Source: Thermofilum sp. (GTDB lineage: Archaea; Thermoproteota; Thermoprotei; Thermofilales; Thermofilaceae). From it: a stretch of DNA of 64,000 bases. The notes beneath the pieces are model-generated. The model ran no database searches and was not told where the DNA came from. It worked only from the letters and a program-made list of their open reading frames with translations. A program made the translations under genes and the position numbers. Of the stretch, positions 48,302-57,425 are shown in pieces (position 1 is the first letter of the stretch; the number at the start of each line of letters is the position of its first letter). The DNA lies in contig JAVYKX010000002.1 in assembly GCA_038741495.1 (NCBI GenBank), positions 446,541 to 510,540 on the forward strand. Reading direction: 5' to 3'.

Positions 48302-49313
48302 GCCACCTGGGACCCGCTACCTTGGCGAAGAAGCCGGGCCACTTAGCAGCTGCCCTGGCGAGGTAGCTGGGCGTCAGGTTGCCGGCGGTCACCCGCTCGA
48401 GAATCTCTCTTGGGGCTGTGCGGTAGAGGTTGGCCCGTCCCTCAGGGGAGAGGCTCTCCAGCCTGCGCACTATCGCAAGCTGCACCTTGATGTTGAAGGG
48501 TAGCCCCGTCCTTCTCAGCTCCTCACTAAAGCTGCGCTCACTCCGCAGCGACCTGAAGAGGGCTAGCGAAGACAGCATACCGGGCCTGATGCCCTCACCG
48601 CTCAGGGGCTGCACAGCGCCGAGAGCCTCCCCGATCTTCACAGCCCCTGCCCTCCAGATTATGCCTCCCGCCGCTATGCTCCCTCCTTCGAGCCGCCGAA
48701 CCTCAGGGTTACCGTGAAGCTTGAGCAGCCAGCTAAGGTAGCTTCGAAGGGTCTCAAAGTCCGCCAAGCCCCCCACCCCGGCCTTCGCCCTGGAGCCCCC
48801 GAGCGGGAAGATCCAAGCGTACCCGGTGAACCCCGTGAGCAGGTGAACCTCAATGCTGTCGGAGCTGGCTACCCCCTCAACGATCGCCTGCAGCGCGCTA
48901 GCCCGCCTCCCAGGGTAAGATGAGACTCCCCGCGCGTCGACGACGAGGTCGTAGCCTTCCAGCTTCCCGAGCTCTCTAACTCCTCTCCTGACGACCTCGA
49001 CCCCTTCCAGGAAGTGCTCGAGCAGCCTCTCCTTGTCGACAATATACCCGTACTTCACTCCCTTGCTCTCCAGGAGCTTTTCCTCATCGATGTACACTCT
49101 GTACCCATGCACTTCGCTGATGATGTAATCCTCGGGAATCTTGACGACTCTATCGATAGTGAAGGGCACCCCCCAGCCGCACGGCTTCACCGCCAGTTTC
49201 GGCAGCGCTTCGAACACGGTCACTTTGTACCCCGCGTCGCTGAGCAGCCTTGCGAGAAACGCGCCCGAGGGGCCGGCGCCGACGATAGCTACTCGGTCTG
49301 TCTGCATCATCAT
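48273..49313 (-). CDS. Geranylgeranyl reductase family flavoprotein
   Basis: 346 residues. The FAD-binding GAGPSGAFLA is at the N-terminus, the KPCGWGVP motif resembles the conserved Cys-Gly of GGR enzymes, GYAWIFPLG matches the PxxYxWxFP-type motif, and SGEGIRPGM closes the FAD site. Family members saturate isoprenoid chains of archaeal lipids or quinones. It follows a small gene with a 4 bp overlap (ATGA), so the two are translationally coupled. Confidence 0.88.
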   Translation of the reverse strand: MMMQTDRVAIVGAGPSGAFLARLLSDAGYKVTVFEALPKLAVKPCGWGVPFTIDRVVKIPEDYIISEVHGYRVYIDEEKLLESKGVKYGYIVDKERLLEHFLEGVEVVRRGVRELGKLEGYDLVVDARGVSSYPGRRASALQAIVEGVASSDSIEVHLLTGFTGYAWIFPLGGSRAKAGVGGLADFETLRSYLSWLLKLHGNPEVRRLEGGSIAAGGIIWRAGAVKIGEALGAVQPLSGEGIRPGMLSSLALFRSLRSERSFSEELRRTGLPFNIKVQLAIVRRLESLSPEGRANLYRTAPREILERVTAGNLTPSYLARAAAKWPGFFAKVAGPRWLTAARQRSE

Positions 49314-49567
49314 CCCAGCCCGCGTAGCTCGCTCTCCAGCTCTTCGATCGATATTTTCGCGAACTGTAGAATCACTTGAAGCTTGTCCGGCTTCACCAGC
49401 GTGACTATAGCGTCCTTGTAGACGCCTTTGAGCAGGGGGCCGTACTCGGCGGTGACTCTACCTTTAGTCTTCAGGAACTCGGCCACCTTGTCCACGCAAT
49501 CCTCTCTTATCTTAAGCACGTAAGTCTTAGAGGAGGCGCAAACAAGGCTTCTCGAGATTACGCACAT
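49310..49567 (-). CDS. Small unknown protein coupled to the GGR-family gene
   Basis: 85 residues with native codon use. ATG 49567 lies about 30 bp after GAAATAAATAAG (49606-49595), and the stop overlaps the GGR start by 4 bp. The body (KTYVLKIREDCVDKVAEFL; YKDAIVTLVKPDKLQVILQF) is alpha/beta and has no known motif. It may be a partner or regulator of the reductase. A plus-strand open frame covering the same region is rejected. Confidence 0.65.
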   Translation of the reverse strand: MCVISRSLVCASSKTYVLKIREDCVDKVAEFLKTKGRVTAEYGPLLKGVYKDAIVTLVKPDKLQVILQFAKISIEELESELRGLG

Positions 49568-49660
49568 GCTTTCCGCTATGTACTCTCATTCTCTCTTATT
49601 TATTTCGCAGAAGCACCTAAGGTAACGCTAATTTACCATGCTGTCTACGTAGCTGCTTCT
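49568..49660. promoter_or_regulatory. Divergent promoter region of the GGR operon and lctP
   Basis: An A/T-rich core, CTTATTTATTTC (49595-49606), can be read as a TATA box on both strands. Leftward it is about 30 bp from ATG 49567; rightward it is about 60 bp before GTG 49661, so that start may have a short leader or lie slightly upstream. Confidence 0.4.
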
Positions 49661-51007
49661 GTGAATGCTTCAGCGCTTCACGGGGTAGCGGTACTGCTGC
49701 TGCCTGTGCTCGTGATCGCTGTCCTGAAGCGGGATGCTGCTCAAGCATCGGTAGTCACGCTCACCTACGCGCTTCTAGCTTTCACTTCGAGCAGGGGTTT
49801 AGCCGGAGTCGTGGATGCTTTGCGCAGCGGCCTGACGACGGGGCTCCAGATATCCTCCATCATCCTTTCCGCGATATACTTCTACAACGTGCAGAGGGAG
49901 CTCGGCACGGAGGACAAGCTGAAAGCGAGCATGGGTAGCGCGGCAGGGTCGGCACTGTACCTAGCGGTTTTCTTCTCAGGCTTTGTCGAGAGCTTCTCAG
50001 GTTACGGCGTTTCTCCAGCTGTCGCAGCACCCCTGCTCCTCAGCACTGGGCTTCCCCCGCTCAGCGCAACCGCGAGCGCTCTCGTGGGGCACACGTGGGC
50101 GGTCCCCTTCGCTAGCGTAGGCGTCCCGACCGCTGTGCTCGCGGGGCTAGCTGAAGTGGATGTCGGCGCGCTGGCTGAGCTCACCGCAGTTTTTGCCTCG
50201 TTTTCCTTAGCTGCGATAGTGTTTCGCGTTGGCCGCGGGTACATCAGCTGCAGCTACAAGGAGCTGGTCCCCGCGCTGCTTCTCTCTCTTTCACTCGTCC
50301 TGCTCGCACCCTTCACGAGGATTTACTCGGCAGCTGTCATGGGCTTCCTGGGGGTGGCTGCAGGCTTACTGCTGGCTAGTGGAGCGCATAAAGTGGCAGA
50401 AGCGCTGAGCGTGCTCAAGTACTACCTGCTGCTAGTGGCTATGCTTCTCCTAGCGAATCTCGCCGGCTTCGGCGGACTGCAGTACACCTTCGTCGTGATT
50501 CTCGCTGCAGCCCTGCTCTCGCAGCTCATCGAGCGCAAGCTGGCTAGGGAGGCTCCGAGGAGGACGGTCGCCATGACCTTCCGCTCAGTCGTGGCTGTAG
50601 TCTTGTTCGCGATCGTGGCGGAGATCGTCAAGCGCGGCGGCTACATGAAGAGCCTAGCCATCCTGCTCGCTCAGAGCACGGGGACGCTCTACGCACTTTT
50701 CGTCCCCGTCGTAGGAGCTCTCGGAGCATACGCTACAGGGAGCGCGACCACGAGCAACTTGATCTTCTCAGCCCTGCAGAAGAGCTACGCCGAAGCTGTG
50801 CAAGTCAACACCTACGCTCTACTTGCCCTGCAGAATGTGGGGGGCGGCTTAGGCGGCATGGTGTCGCCAGCAAAGATCTCTGTCGCGGCGTCAACCACCT
50901 CAGGGAAAGAGCTCGAGCAGCAGCTCTTCAGGGAGGGCTGGAAGTCGCTGATAGTAGCCGTTGCCCCTCAAGTGATTATCGCAGGGTGGATCCTCCCCCA
51001 GCGATAA
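49661..51007 (+). CDS. LctP-family lactate/glycolate permease-like transporter
   Basis: 448 residues from GTG 49661 with about 12 hydrophobic segments. The motif ESFSGYGVSPAVAAPLLL...ALVGHTWAVPFASVGVP and the later GSATTSNLIFSALQ and SPAKI are characteristic of the L-lactate permease family, which imports lactate or glycolate with protons. A much longer open frame starts at 49376, but its first 95 codons complement the small gene at 49310-49567 and are not coding-like. The precise start is uncertain. Confidence 0.85.
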   Translation: MNASALHGVAVLLLPVLVIAVLKRDAAQASVVTLTYALLAFTSSRGLAGVVDALRSGLTTGLQISSIILSAIYFYNVQRELGTEDKLKASMGSAAGSALYLAVFFSGFVESFSGYGVSPAVAAPLLLSTGLPPLSATASALVGHTWAVPFASVGVPTAVLAGLAEVDVGALAELTAVFASFSLAAIVFRVGRGYISCSYKELVPALLLSLSLVLLAPFTRIYSAAVMGFLGVAAGLLLASGAHKVAEALSVLKYYLLLVAMLLLANLAGFGGLQYTFVVILAAALLSQLIERKLAREAPRRTVAMTFRSVVAVVLFAIVAEIVKRGGYMKSLAILLAQSTGTLYALFVPVVGALGAYATGSATTSNLIFSALQKSYAEAVQVNTYALLALQNVGGGLGGMVSPAKISVAASTTSGKELEQQLFREGWKSLIVAVAPQVIIAGWILPQR

Positions 51008-51092
51008 GCCAGGCAGCGTTAAGCCCTCTCTTTCTCCCGGCTGCGGCGTGTGTCGTCTACAGCAGCCTCCGACACTAACGGAGAGCCGTTTT

Positions 51093-51815
51093 CTACCTTT
51101 CTTTGCAGGAAACGGGCGAGAAGCGCAGCCCCGCTATCTCAAGCACTTCCTGGGGCGGCGGCGAGCATCCCGACCAGACCACCGACCCCGAGCTGAGGAC
51201 CACCGCCTCGTCCGCTACCTCCTCGGCGAGCTTAACATCTTGAGTTGCCACGAGGACCCCTTTCCCCTCAGCTTTAGCCTTGCAGAGTAGCGAGAGGAAG
51301 AGCTCCGACGATTGCGGGTCGAGGTTGGCTGTCGGCTCGTCTAGGAGGAGCACTTCGGGCTCGTACACCAGAACCGATGCCAGAGCAACTCTCTTCTTCT
51401 CACCCATGCTCAGGGCGAAAACCGGCCTCTCGAGAAGGTGCGCTATGTGCAGGAGCTTCGCCACGCGCTCAACTCTCTCGCTCTTCTCCCGCTCCGCCAA
51501 GCCGAGCTGGTTCAGCGCGAACAGAAGCTCGTCCCGCACCGTGGGGTTGAAGAGCTGGTCGTCGGGATCCTGGAAGAGAAGCCCTAGGTGGCGGCGCGCC
51601 TCGGGCAGCTGCTTCCTCAGCTCCTCCCCCTTGAAGAGCACTACTCCCCTCTCAGGCTCCAGCAGTCCCGCGAGGGCTAGGAGCAGCGTAGTCTTCCCGG
51701 AGCCGTTAGGCCCCAGAAGCGCAGTTACCTTGCCGAGCTCAACTCTCACGGTCACCCCGCGCAGAACGGTGCCGAAGCCAGGGTAGGCTACCCACAGGTC
51801 TCTGCACTCGAGCAT
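51093..51815 (-). CDS. cbiO: Cobalt/nickel ECF transporter ATPase
   Basis: 240 residues, an ABC ATPase. Walker A GPNGSGKTT is near 35, the Q-loop FQDPDDQLF is the ECF/CbiO form, the signature is LSMGEKKRVALA, and Walker B is VLLLDEPTANLD. It is the last gene of a cbiM-cbiN-like-cbiQ-cbiO run on the minus strand. The transporter would import Co2+ or Ni2+, for cobalamin or nickel enzymes. No hydrogenase or cobalamin genes are in the window to decide the metal. Confidence 0.94.
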   Translation of the reverse strand: MLECRDLWVAYPGFGTVLRGVTVRVELGKVTALLGPNGSGKTTLLLALAGLLEPERGVVLFKGEELRKQLPEARRHLGLLFQDPDDQLFNPTVRDELLFALNQLGLAEREKSERVERVAKLLHIAHLLERPVFALSMGEKKRVALASVLVYEPEVLLLDEPTANLDPQSSELFLSLLCKAKAEGKGVLVATQDVKLAEEVADEAVVLSSGSVVWSGCSPPPQEVLEIAGLRFSPVSCKER

Positions 51816-51818
51816 ATC

Positions 51819-52565
51819 TCACGCGCCAGCGAAGAAAAGGAGCGTGCATAAAAGAGTGTAGGCGGCGAGCGCTGCAGCACCCCGCTTTTCACCTAAGCTC
51901 GCCGCGGTTCCCGCGGAGCTTCGCGCGAGAGTCCTAGCCTCAATAGCCATCGAGAGCACCCTCGCCCTCCGGTAGCTCAGAACCAGAATATCCCCCACCG
52001 TGCTCGCAGCTACGAGCCTCGCGGGCACCCCTCCCTTGGCCACTAGGCGCGCCTCCCTGGCAGCCAGCATTCGCGCAATGTCCCTTGCCTGCAGGGGGAT
52101 CATCCTGAGCGTCAGCCAAAGCTCCCAAGCGACAAAGTTACCCAGTTTCAGCCGCCGCAGCCCCTCGAGCGCCCAGAACCAACCTAGAGCTGCGAAAGCC
52201 CCGGTGAACGCTCCCGCCCCTCCTGCTGCGCGCGCGACGAGGAGAGCAGCGGGCACGCAGCTACCGGACACGGCAGCTGGAGCGGCGACAACAGCCGAGA
52301 AAGCAGCGACGAGAAGCGTTGTTGAGAGCCAGCTCCTAAGCTTACCCGAAGCCGCGGCGAGAGCGCCTCCCAGAGCAGCGGCGGCAACCGGTACTCCGAA
52401 CCCCCGCGAAAATGAAGCTTCCACGCTTAAAACCAGGCCTGCCGCCAGCACCGCGGAGGGGTGCGCGGGAGGTGCTGCGGTTTCGCACAGCTTGTCGAAG
52501 ATTCTGCTGAGTGTTTTCAGGTAGGCGGCTGCGATGGAGGAGAAAGAGGGAGAGAAAGGTGTCAT
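51819..52565 (-). CDS. cbiQ: ECF transporter transmembrane (T) component
   Basis: 248 residues with about 5 transmembrane helices. The coupling motifs near LRMIPLQARDIARMLAAREAR and SYRRARVLSMAIEAR match the two Ala-Arg helices by which CbiQ contacts the ATPase. The first hydrophobic segments are Ala-rich. It lies 3 bp before cbiO and 16 bp after the PDGLE gene. Confidence 0.88.
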   Translation of the reverse strand: MTPFSPSFSSIAAAYLKTLSRIFDKLCETAAPPAHPSAVLAAGLVLSVEASFSRGFGVPVAAAALGGALAAASGKLRSWLSTTLLVAAFSAVVAAPAAVSGSCVPAALLVARAAGGAGAFTGAFAALGWFWALEGLRRLKLGNFVAWELWLTLRMIPLQARDIARMLAAREARLVAKGGVPARLVAASTVGDILVLSYRRARVLSMAIEARTLARSSAGTAASLGEKRGAAALAAYTLLCTLLFFAGA

Positions 52566-52581
52566 GGTTGCGCTCCGCTCG

Positions 52582-52878
52582 CTACTTGACGATTAGGTAG
52601 CCTAGGGCGAGAACTAGGGCTACACCGATCAGCCCCGAGACGATGTACCCGAGCCAGCTCGGCAAGCCTGGCACCGTGTAGTCCAGGAAGGGAGTCCAGT
52701 TGACTTCTTCCGTCACTTCGCTCAACCCCAGTATCTCGGCAGCTATGTCCAGCGGCTCGTGGTAGCCGGTAAGCTCGGCTAAGTAGATGCCGAAGAGGGG
52801 GCTGACAACAACTAGAGCTAGAGCCACCAGGAGCGCTCTCTTGTACTTCCGGTAGATCTCCCCGAGCATGCTTCTCAC
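52582..52878 (-). CDS. cbiN: PDGLE/CbiN-like component of the Co/Ni ECF transporter
   Basis: 98 residues with two transmembrane helices (about 14-33 and 75-96). The extracytoplasmic loop contains YHEPLDIAAE and FLDYTVPGLP, the hallmarks of the PDGLE domain that replaces CbiN in many archaea. It stabilises metal loading of CbiM. GTG 52878 overlaps the cbiM stop by 4 bp; ATG 52869 is an alternative. Confidence 0.88.
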   Translation of the reverse strand: MRSMLGEIYRKYKRALLVALALVVVSPLFGIYLAELTGYHEPLDIAAEILGLSEVTEEVNWTPFLDYTVPGLPSWLGYIVSGLIGVALVLALGYLIVK

Positions 52879-53489
52879 CCCCTCAGCAGGGCCGGCGCGC
52901 GCTGCCTGAGGTACGAGTAAACAGCAGCTGTTATCGCTCCCTCAATGATTCCCAGCGCGGCGTGCCACCCAGCCATGACGGGGACAGCGACCCCTAGGCC
53001 GTAGAGGAACTGGCTGGACAGCCCGAGCTCAACTCCGCAAGCTAGACCTGCCAGCGTTACGCTAAGCCATCCAGCAGCGAAAGCCCCCAGCGCTTTCAAG
53101 CGCGCTGGAAAAGCCCTGTACACCAGGTAGCCCGCCAGCACCGCGATAATAGCCATGTTGAGCATATTCGCGCCTAGAGCAGTGATCCCCCCGTCGTGGA
53201 AGACGAGCGTCTGGACCAGCAGGACGAGAGCCATCGCGAGGAAGCCTAGCCAAGGTCCCAGCAAGATGCCGGCCAGGGCCCCTCCAACGAAGTGAAGAGA
53301 CGTGCCTCCAGGCAAAGGCCAGTTGATCATCTGCGCTGCGAAGATGCCCGCTGCGAGAACCGGGACCAGGTGCCTGCTCTCCCCCTTCTCGATCCTCGCT
53401 TTTCGTACAGCGAGCAGGCCGTAGCCGAGAAACAGAGCGTACGTCGCAGCACTGGTCACTGGGTCGAGGAAACCATCGGGTATGTGCAT
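52875..53489 (-). CDS. cbiM: Cobalt/nickel ECF transporter substrate-binding S component
   Basis: 204 residues. The N-terminus MHIPDGFLDP is diagnostic: the free amino group and His2 coordinate Co2+ or Ni2+, with a further His in TSLHFVGG. About six transmembrane helices follow. The ATG must be the true start because the metal site needs it. The upstream region has a TATA-like box (53520-53513) and a possible operator. Confidence 0.95.
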   Translation of the reverse strand: MHIPDGFLDPVTSAATYALFLGYGLLAVRKARIEKGESRHLVPVLAAGIFAAQMINWPLPGGTSLHFVGGALAGILLGPWLGFLAMALVLLVQTLVFHDGGITALGANMLNMAIIAVLAGYLVYRAFPARLKALGAFAAGWLSVTLAGLACGVELGLSSQFLYGLGVAVPVMAGWHAALGIIEGAITAAVYSYLRQRAPALLRG

Positions 53490-53524
53490 ACGCTACACTT
53501 TACGAGGGACTGCTTATTAATTTA

Positions 53525-53546
53525 TTACTGTATTACCAAAAAGTAA
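53525..53546. promoter_or_regulatory. Possible operator upstream of the cbi operon
   Basis: TTACT (53525-53529) and AGTAA (53542-53546) form an inverted repeat with a 12 bp spacer, directly before the cbiM TATA-like box. A metal-responsive repressor would bind at such a place. It does not match the GTATGA-type NikR site. Confidence 0.3.
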
Positions 53547-53630
53547 GAACAGGGGAAGAGCGGAAGCCGCAGCCGCCCTGGTTTTCTTCGCCGAAAGCTT
53601 TTAAGGAGTACCTCCCAGTTGCTTGCGCGT

Positions 53631-54530
53631 ATGGGCAGGGCAAAGGGCTGGTTCATCGCGACCAGGCCATGGTCCTTTACGATGACGTTCGTCTCGGTGA
53701 CTGGAGCCGCCGCTTACGCCTACACCACAACCGGTGTTTTCGACGTGCTCCTCTATCTCGCGACGCTCGTGGGCGTGCTGCTGCTTCACGCTGCCGCGAA
53801 CGTCCTCAACGATTACTACGATACAAAGAGGGGTGTCGACGTCCCCGGCGCACCCACTACGGTTTACAGACCCCACCCCGTTATCACGGGCTTCGCTTCT
53901 CTCAGCGAGGTGAGGAACTTCGGCCTCGCCCTGCTCGCTGGCGGGCTCAGCATCGCTCTAGCTCTAACTCTGCTGAGAGCCTACGTGGTTCTCCTGCTTG
54001 CTCTCGTGGGCGTAGTGCTGCTATTCACGTACTCCGGCCCTCCGGGCTTAAAGTACAGGTCTCTCGGCGAGCTGGGCGTGTTCCTGAGCTGGGGCGTGTT
54101 CATGTGGGTAGGCACGTTCTACGTGCTCACTGGAGTGCTCGACGCGGCGCCAGCTCTCGCAGGGGCCCCTGTGGGGGCTCTCGTGGCAGCTGTGCTCACC
54201 GCGAACAACCTTAGGGATATCGAGTTCGATAGAAGCCGGGGAGCTATAACGCTCGCAGTGCGCTTAGGTAGAGAGCGGGGTCTAGCCTTCTACACGGCTG
54301 AGATACTTCTCGGCTACGTGGCGGTCCTGGCTCTCGCGCTGGCAGGCTTGGTGCCCCTCTACACTCTTCTCGTGCTTCTAACCCTACCCAGCGCGCTAAG
54401 AATCATCAAGGAGTTCAGGAAGAGGATACCCGAGAACGCGGACCCCATAACGGCGCAGCTTACACAGACGTTCGGCTTACTCTACATCGCGGGTATTCTT
54501 CTCGGGAAAATCTTCCCGGTGGCTTTCTAA
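53631..54530 (+). CDS. UbiA-family prenyltransferase (MenA-like)
   Basis: 299 residues with about eight transmembrane helices. The two Asp-rich motifs, NVLNDYYDTKRGVD (about 64-77) and NNLRDIEFDRSRG (about 189-201), bind the Mg-prenyl diphosphate. Similarity to MenA suggests prenylation of a naphthoquinone or related head group for respiratory quinones. A BRE-TATA element (CCGAAAGCTTTTAAGG, 53591-53606) sits about 30 bp before ATG 53631, preferred over TTG 53619. It is convergent with ctaB. Confidence 0.88.
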   Translation: MGRAKGWFIATRPWSFTMTFVSVTGAAAYAYTTTGVFDVLLYLATLVGVLLLHAAANVLNDYYDTKRGVDVPGAPTTVYRPHPVITGFASLSEVRNFGLALLAGGLSIALALTLLRAYVVLLLALVGVVLLFTYSGPPGLKYRSLGELGVFLSWGVFMWVGTFYVLTGVLDAAPALAGAPVGALVAAVLTANNLRDIEFDRSRGAITLAVRLGRERGLAFYTAEILLGYVAVLALALAGLVPLYTLLVLLTLPSALRIIKEFRKRIPENADPITAQLTQTFGLLYIAGILLGKIFPVAF

Positions 54531-54547
54531 ACCCTAATCCCCTATTT

Positions 54548-55411
54548 TTAAAACATTAAAACGCTGTTGACAGCTACGCACAGGAACACGACAGCCATGT
54601 ACATGTTAACCACCTTGAACGCCTTGTAAGCGTGTACTTTGAACTCGCCTGTCTTCAAAGCCTTCGCCAGCAGCCCAGCGCTCAAGGAGAGTATTGCGAG
54701 CGAAACGACAGCCCCCCCAGGTCCGAGGAGGCCTGCGGGCACAAGCAGAAGCGTTACTATAGCAATTGCGAGGACGGCGGCAAGCGAGCCCACGACGCCG
54801 GCTTTGTCGCCGTAGACCACCGGCAGCATGGGGACACCCGCTCTCCTGTAATCCTCGGAGTAGTAGGTCGCGAGGGACCATATGTGCGCGCAGCTCCATA
54901 AAGCTACCAGCAGCATCAGCAGCAACCCCCCGGTGCCGAAGCCTCCCGTAGCTGCGGCCCACCCACCTAGCGCCGGCATTCCTCCCGCGAAGCCCCCTAC
55001 CACGACGCTCCACGGGCTACTACGCTTCAGCAGAACAGTGTAGGCTAGAATGTCGATCAAAAACCCCATGAGCCCGGCTACCAGCACGAAAGGGTTCACG
55101 GCATAGGCGAGCAGCAGCCCCGCGGCCAGAGCGGAAGCGCTCGCAGCTGTTGCCTCCCGCTTCGTCATTCTGCCCGCTGGGAGGGGTCTACCGCGCGTCC
55201 GGAACATCGCCGCGTCAATGTCCGCGTCGAGAACCATGTTAAAGCCGGTAGTCCCCGAAACCGATAGGAAAATTGAGAGCGAGGTTAAAAGCAGCGTGGT
55301 GAAGTCGATTCTCCCGTGGCTGCCTGCAACGTACGCGAAAACCCCCGTCAAGAGCAGCAGAAGCGTCTGCTTGATCTTGAATAGCTGTGAAAGGTCTCTT
55401 ACCAGTGTCAT
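54548..55411 (-). CDS. ctaB: Protoheme IX farnesyltransferase (heme O synthase)
   Basis: 287 residues with about eight transmembrane helices. The motif NMVLDADIDAAMFRTRGRPL (about 58-77) and the later TYYSEDYRRAGVPMLP are specific to CtaB/Cox10. It adds a farnesyl-type chain to heme B to form heme O for heme-copper oxidases, implying O2 respiration or a relative of it. Stop codons of this gene and the UbiA gene are 17 bp apart around CCTATTTTTAAAAC, a T-run that could end transcription on either strand. Confidence 0.9.
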   Translation of the reverse strand: MTLVRDLSQLFKIKQTLLLLLTGVFAYVAGSHGRIDFTTLLLTSLSIFLSVSGTTGFNMVLDADIDAAMFRTRGRPLPAGRMTKREATAASASALAAGLLLAYAVNPFVLVAGLMGFLIDILAYTVLLKRSSPWSVVVGGFAGGMPALGGWAAATGGFGTGGLLLMLLVALWSCAHIWSLATYYSEDYRRAGVPMLPVVYGDKAGVVGSLAAVLAIAIVTLLLVPAGLLGPGGAVVSLAILSLSAGLLAKALKTGEFKVHAYKAFKVVNMYMAVVFLCVAVNSVLMF

Positions 55412-55448
55412 CGCGCCGTGTTGACTGCGCTACTCTAAAAAACTACTG

Positions 55449-56093
55449 TTAGGGTTTAACGCTCACCGGTACATCGAAGCTAGTGACCTTGTAGTTCAGC
55501 TTCGCGATACTCCCGTTGCTCTCGAAGTCTAGGGTGAGCTCCAGGGGGGTGCACCCGCTCGCGATAAATCGACCAGAGTAGCTTTCAGGTTCTGGAGCAG
55601 AGGACTGGGCGAGGCTTCTAAGCTCGGAGAACAAGCTCAAGCAGAGGCTCCTGCAGGGGCCTCTGAACTCGACGACTCTAGTATCTCCCAGAGCGTGCGC
55701 ACTCCTCTCGGGCGAGTCCCTGGCGAGAAGGAGAAGCCTGTAGAGAACAGTGTCCTCTAGGCGCCAGCCCCCGCGGCGCGAAACCCAGCCTCCCTCGACG
55801 AGAACCATGGAGTGCGTTGCGTTAGAGTACACGATGCGGTTTTCGGCAGCCGCAGCCCTCCAAGCTGTGATGCTTGTGAGTAGCTCCTGCGTAGCTAGGC
55901 TCACGTTTCCGACAACGAGAACTTTCACGTCGCCGAAGTCGATGATCTCCTCAAACCTCCACCCCCTAGCGGAAGCGAGCCTCTCGAGCGCGCACGATGC
56001 GGGATCCCGCCCCAGCGTCGTCACGAAGACCACGGCTAGAGCAGCGGCCGCCAGCAGAGCGCCCAGCGCTAGCGCTACTTTCACAGGCTTCAC
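55449..56093 (-). CDS. Unknown single-span exported protein
   Basis: 214 residues from GTG 56093, about 25 bp after a symmetric GGTTATAACC box (56124-56115). A membrane anchor (about 4-26) precedes a soluble domain likely outside the cell. Four cysteines (CALER, GPCRSLC, SGCTPLEL) could form disulfides. A longer in-frame start at 56138 would begin upstream of the TATA box and is rejected. No family recognised; divergent from the MFS gene. Confidence 0.65.
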   Translation of the reverse strand: MKPVKVALALGALLAAAALAVVFVTTLGRDPASCALERLASARGWRFEEIIDFGDVKVLVVGNVSLATQELLTSITAWRAAAAENRIVYSNATHSMVLVEGGWVSRRGGWRLEDTVLYRLLLLARDSPERSAHALGDTRVVEFRGPCRSLCLSLFSELRSLAQSSAPEPESYSGRFIASGCTPLELTLDFESNGSIAKLNYKVTSFDVPVSVKP

Positions 56094-56156
56094 GCTACAT
56101 ACGCTCAGCGGCTGGTTATAACCGTTCTTTAGGATCAATGAATTTAAGTTTCCCGG

Positions 56157-57425
56157 GTGCTGCGCGAGTCCGTGACCCTGAGAAAGCTCGCGGACAGCTA
56201 CAAGAGGCTGCCGAGGAACATCAAGGTTCTAGCGCTCGGCTGGCTGGTGTGGTCCCCCACCCAGGCGATGGCGGGACCCTACACTCAGCTGTACCTGAGC
56301 GAGCTGGGAGCGAATCCCGAGAAGATTTCCGCGGTTCAGTCGGCGCACAACGTGGCTAACGCTATCGCTAGGCTCGTGGGAGGCTACTACGCGGACAAGC
56401 AAGGTAGGAAGAAGCTGATCTGGCAGGGAACAGTTCTCGTAGCGCTAACATACGTAGTTATGGCTGCCGTGGCTAACTGGGCTGTCTACGCTGCCGCCTT
56501 TATCGCTAACGGCTTCGCTCTCTACTACCAGCCAGCGCTTGAGAGCATTCAAGCCGACTCGGTCAGCATGCTGCTGAGGGGCCGCACTTACGCTCTGCTG
56601 AACTTTCTCTCAGGAGCGCTAACGTCGGTAGCACCGGCGGCGGGAGCTGCGCTCGTCAGCACCTTCGGGTTGATGGACGGCGTGAGAATCGCTTTCGCAG
56701 TATCAGCGATAACGGGATTCGCGATCGCGGCCGCCAGGTACGCTTGGCTCGAGGAGACGCTGAGCGAGGCGGGAACCAAGGAGTCTATAGTTCGTGCGTA
56801 CGTTGAAGCCCTGCGCGAGACGAGGAGAGAGGTGAAAGGCATCCTTTCGGTGGACCTCGCGTTGAACTTCACGGGAGGGTTAACGGTCCTCTCAACCTAC
56901 TACACTTTCTACCATCTCGGCCTAGATGCGGCCTACGTCGGCCTCCTCTCGGCTGCCGGCGGGCTAGCAGGGCTCGCGGCAAACATCCCTGCAGGCTACG
57001 TGGTGGACAAGAAGGGGCGCGGCTACGCGCTGCAGCTGGGTCTTCACCTAGGGACGCTCTCGCTCCTAATCTTCGTCCTCACTCCTCCGAGGAGCAGCGC
57101 AACCCTCGCGCTCCTACTCGCCAGCAGCCTCGTGGGCTCGGTCGGCGGCCCCTTCTACGGGCTCGCCTACTCGGCGCTCCGCGCCGACCTGGTGCCGGAG
57201 AGGAGCAGGGGGAGGGTTTACGCCATACTTGGCCTTCCGCCCGCCGCAGCCTGGTCTATCGGCGCGCTGCTCGGAGGCTGGCTCTACAGCGCAGTAGGGC
57301 CCCGGGCCCCCTTCGCAGCATCTCTCGCTTTGAGAGTCGCGCTGACCCCCCTCCTACTCACTGTAGTGAGAAGCCTGACCAGGAGCGTCGACTCCGTGGT
57401 AGTTGCGGCTAACGGAGCACGCTAG
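56157..57425 (+). CDS. Major facilitator superfamily transporter
   Basis: 422 residues with 12 predicted transmembrane helices in two halves. The loop 2-3 motif GGYYADKQGRKKLI (about 75-88) and its repeat GYVVDKKGRGYAL (about 280-292) are the MFS motif A. Substrate cannot be told; drug or sugar export and uptake are both possible. GTG 56157 lies about 20 bp after AATTTAAG. It is convergent with nadE, overlapping by 4 bp. Confidence 0.88.
   Translation: MLRESVTLRKLADSYKRLPRNIKVLALGWLVWSPTQAMAGPYTQLYLSELGANPEKISAVQSAHNVANAIARLVGGYYADKQGRKKLIWQGTVLVALTYVVMAAVANWAVYAAAFIANGFALYYQPALESIQADSVSMLLRGRTYALLNFLSGALTSVAPAAGAALVSTFGLMDGVRIAFAVSAITGFAIAAARYAWLEETLSEAGTKESIVRAYVEALRETRREVKGILSVDLALNFTGGLTVLSTYYTFYHLGLDAAYVGLLSAAGGLAGLAANIPAGYVVDKKGRGYALQLGLHLGTLSLLIFVLTPPRSSATLALLLASSLVGSVGGPFYGLAYSALRADLVPERSRGRVYAILGLPPAAAWSIGALLGGWLYSAVGPRAPFAASLALRVALTPLLLTVVRSLTRSVDSVVVAANGAR

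Noticed and set aside
49376-49660. N-terminal extension of the LctP transporter by 95 residues
   Set aside because: It lies antisense to a better coding small gene and its promoter, and LctP homologues begin near the first membrane segment at 49661.
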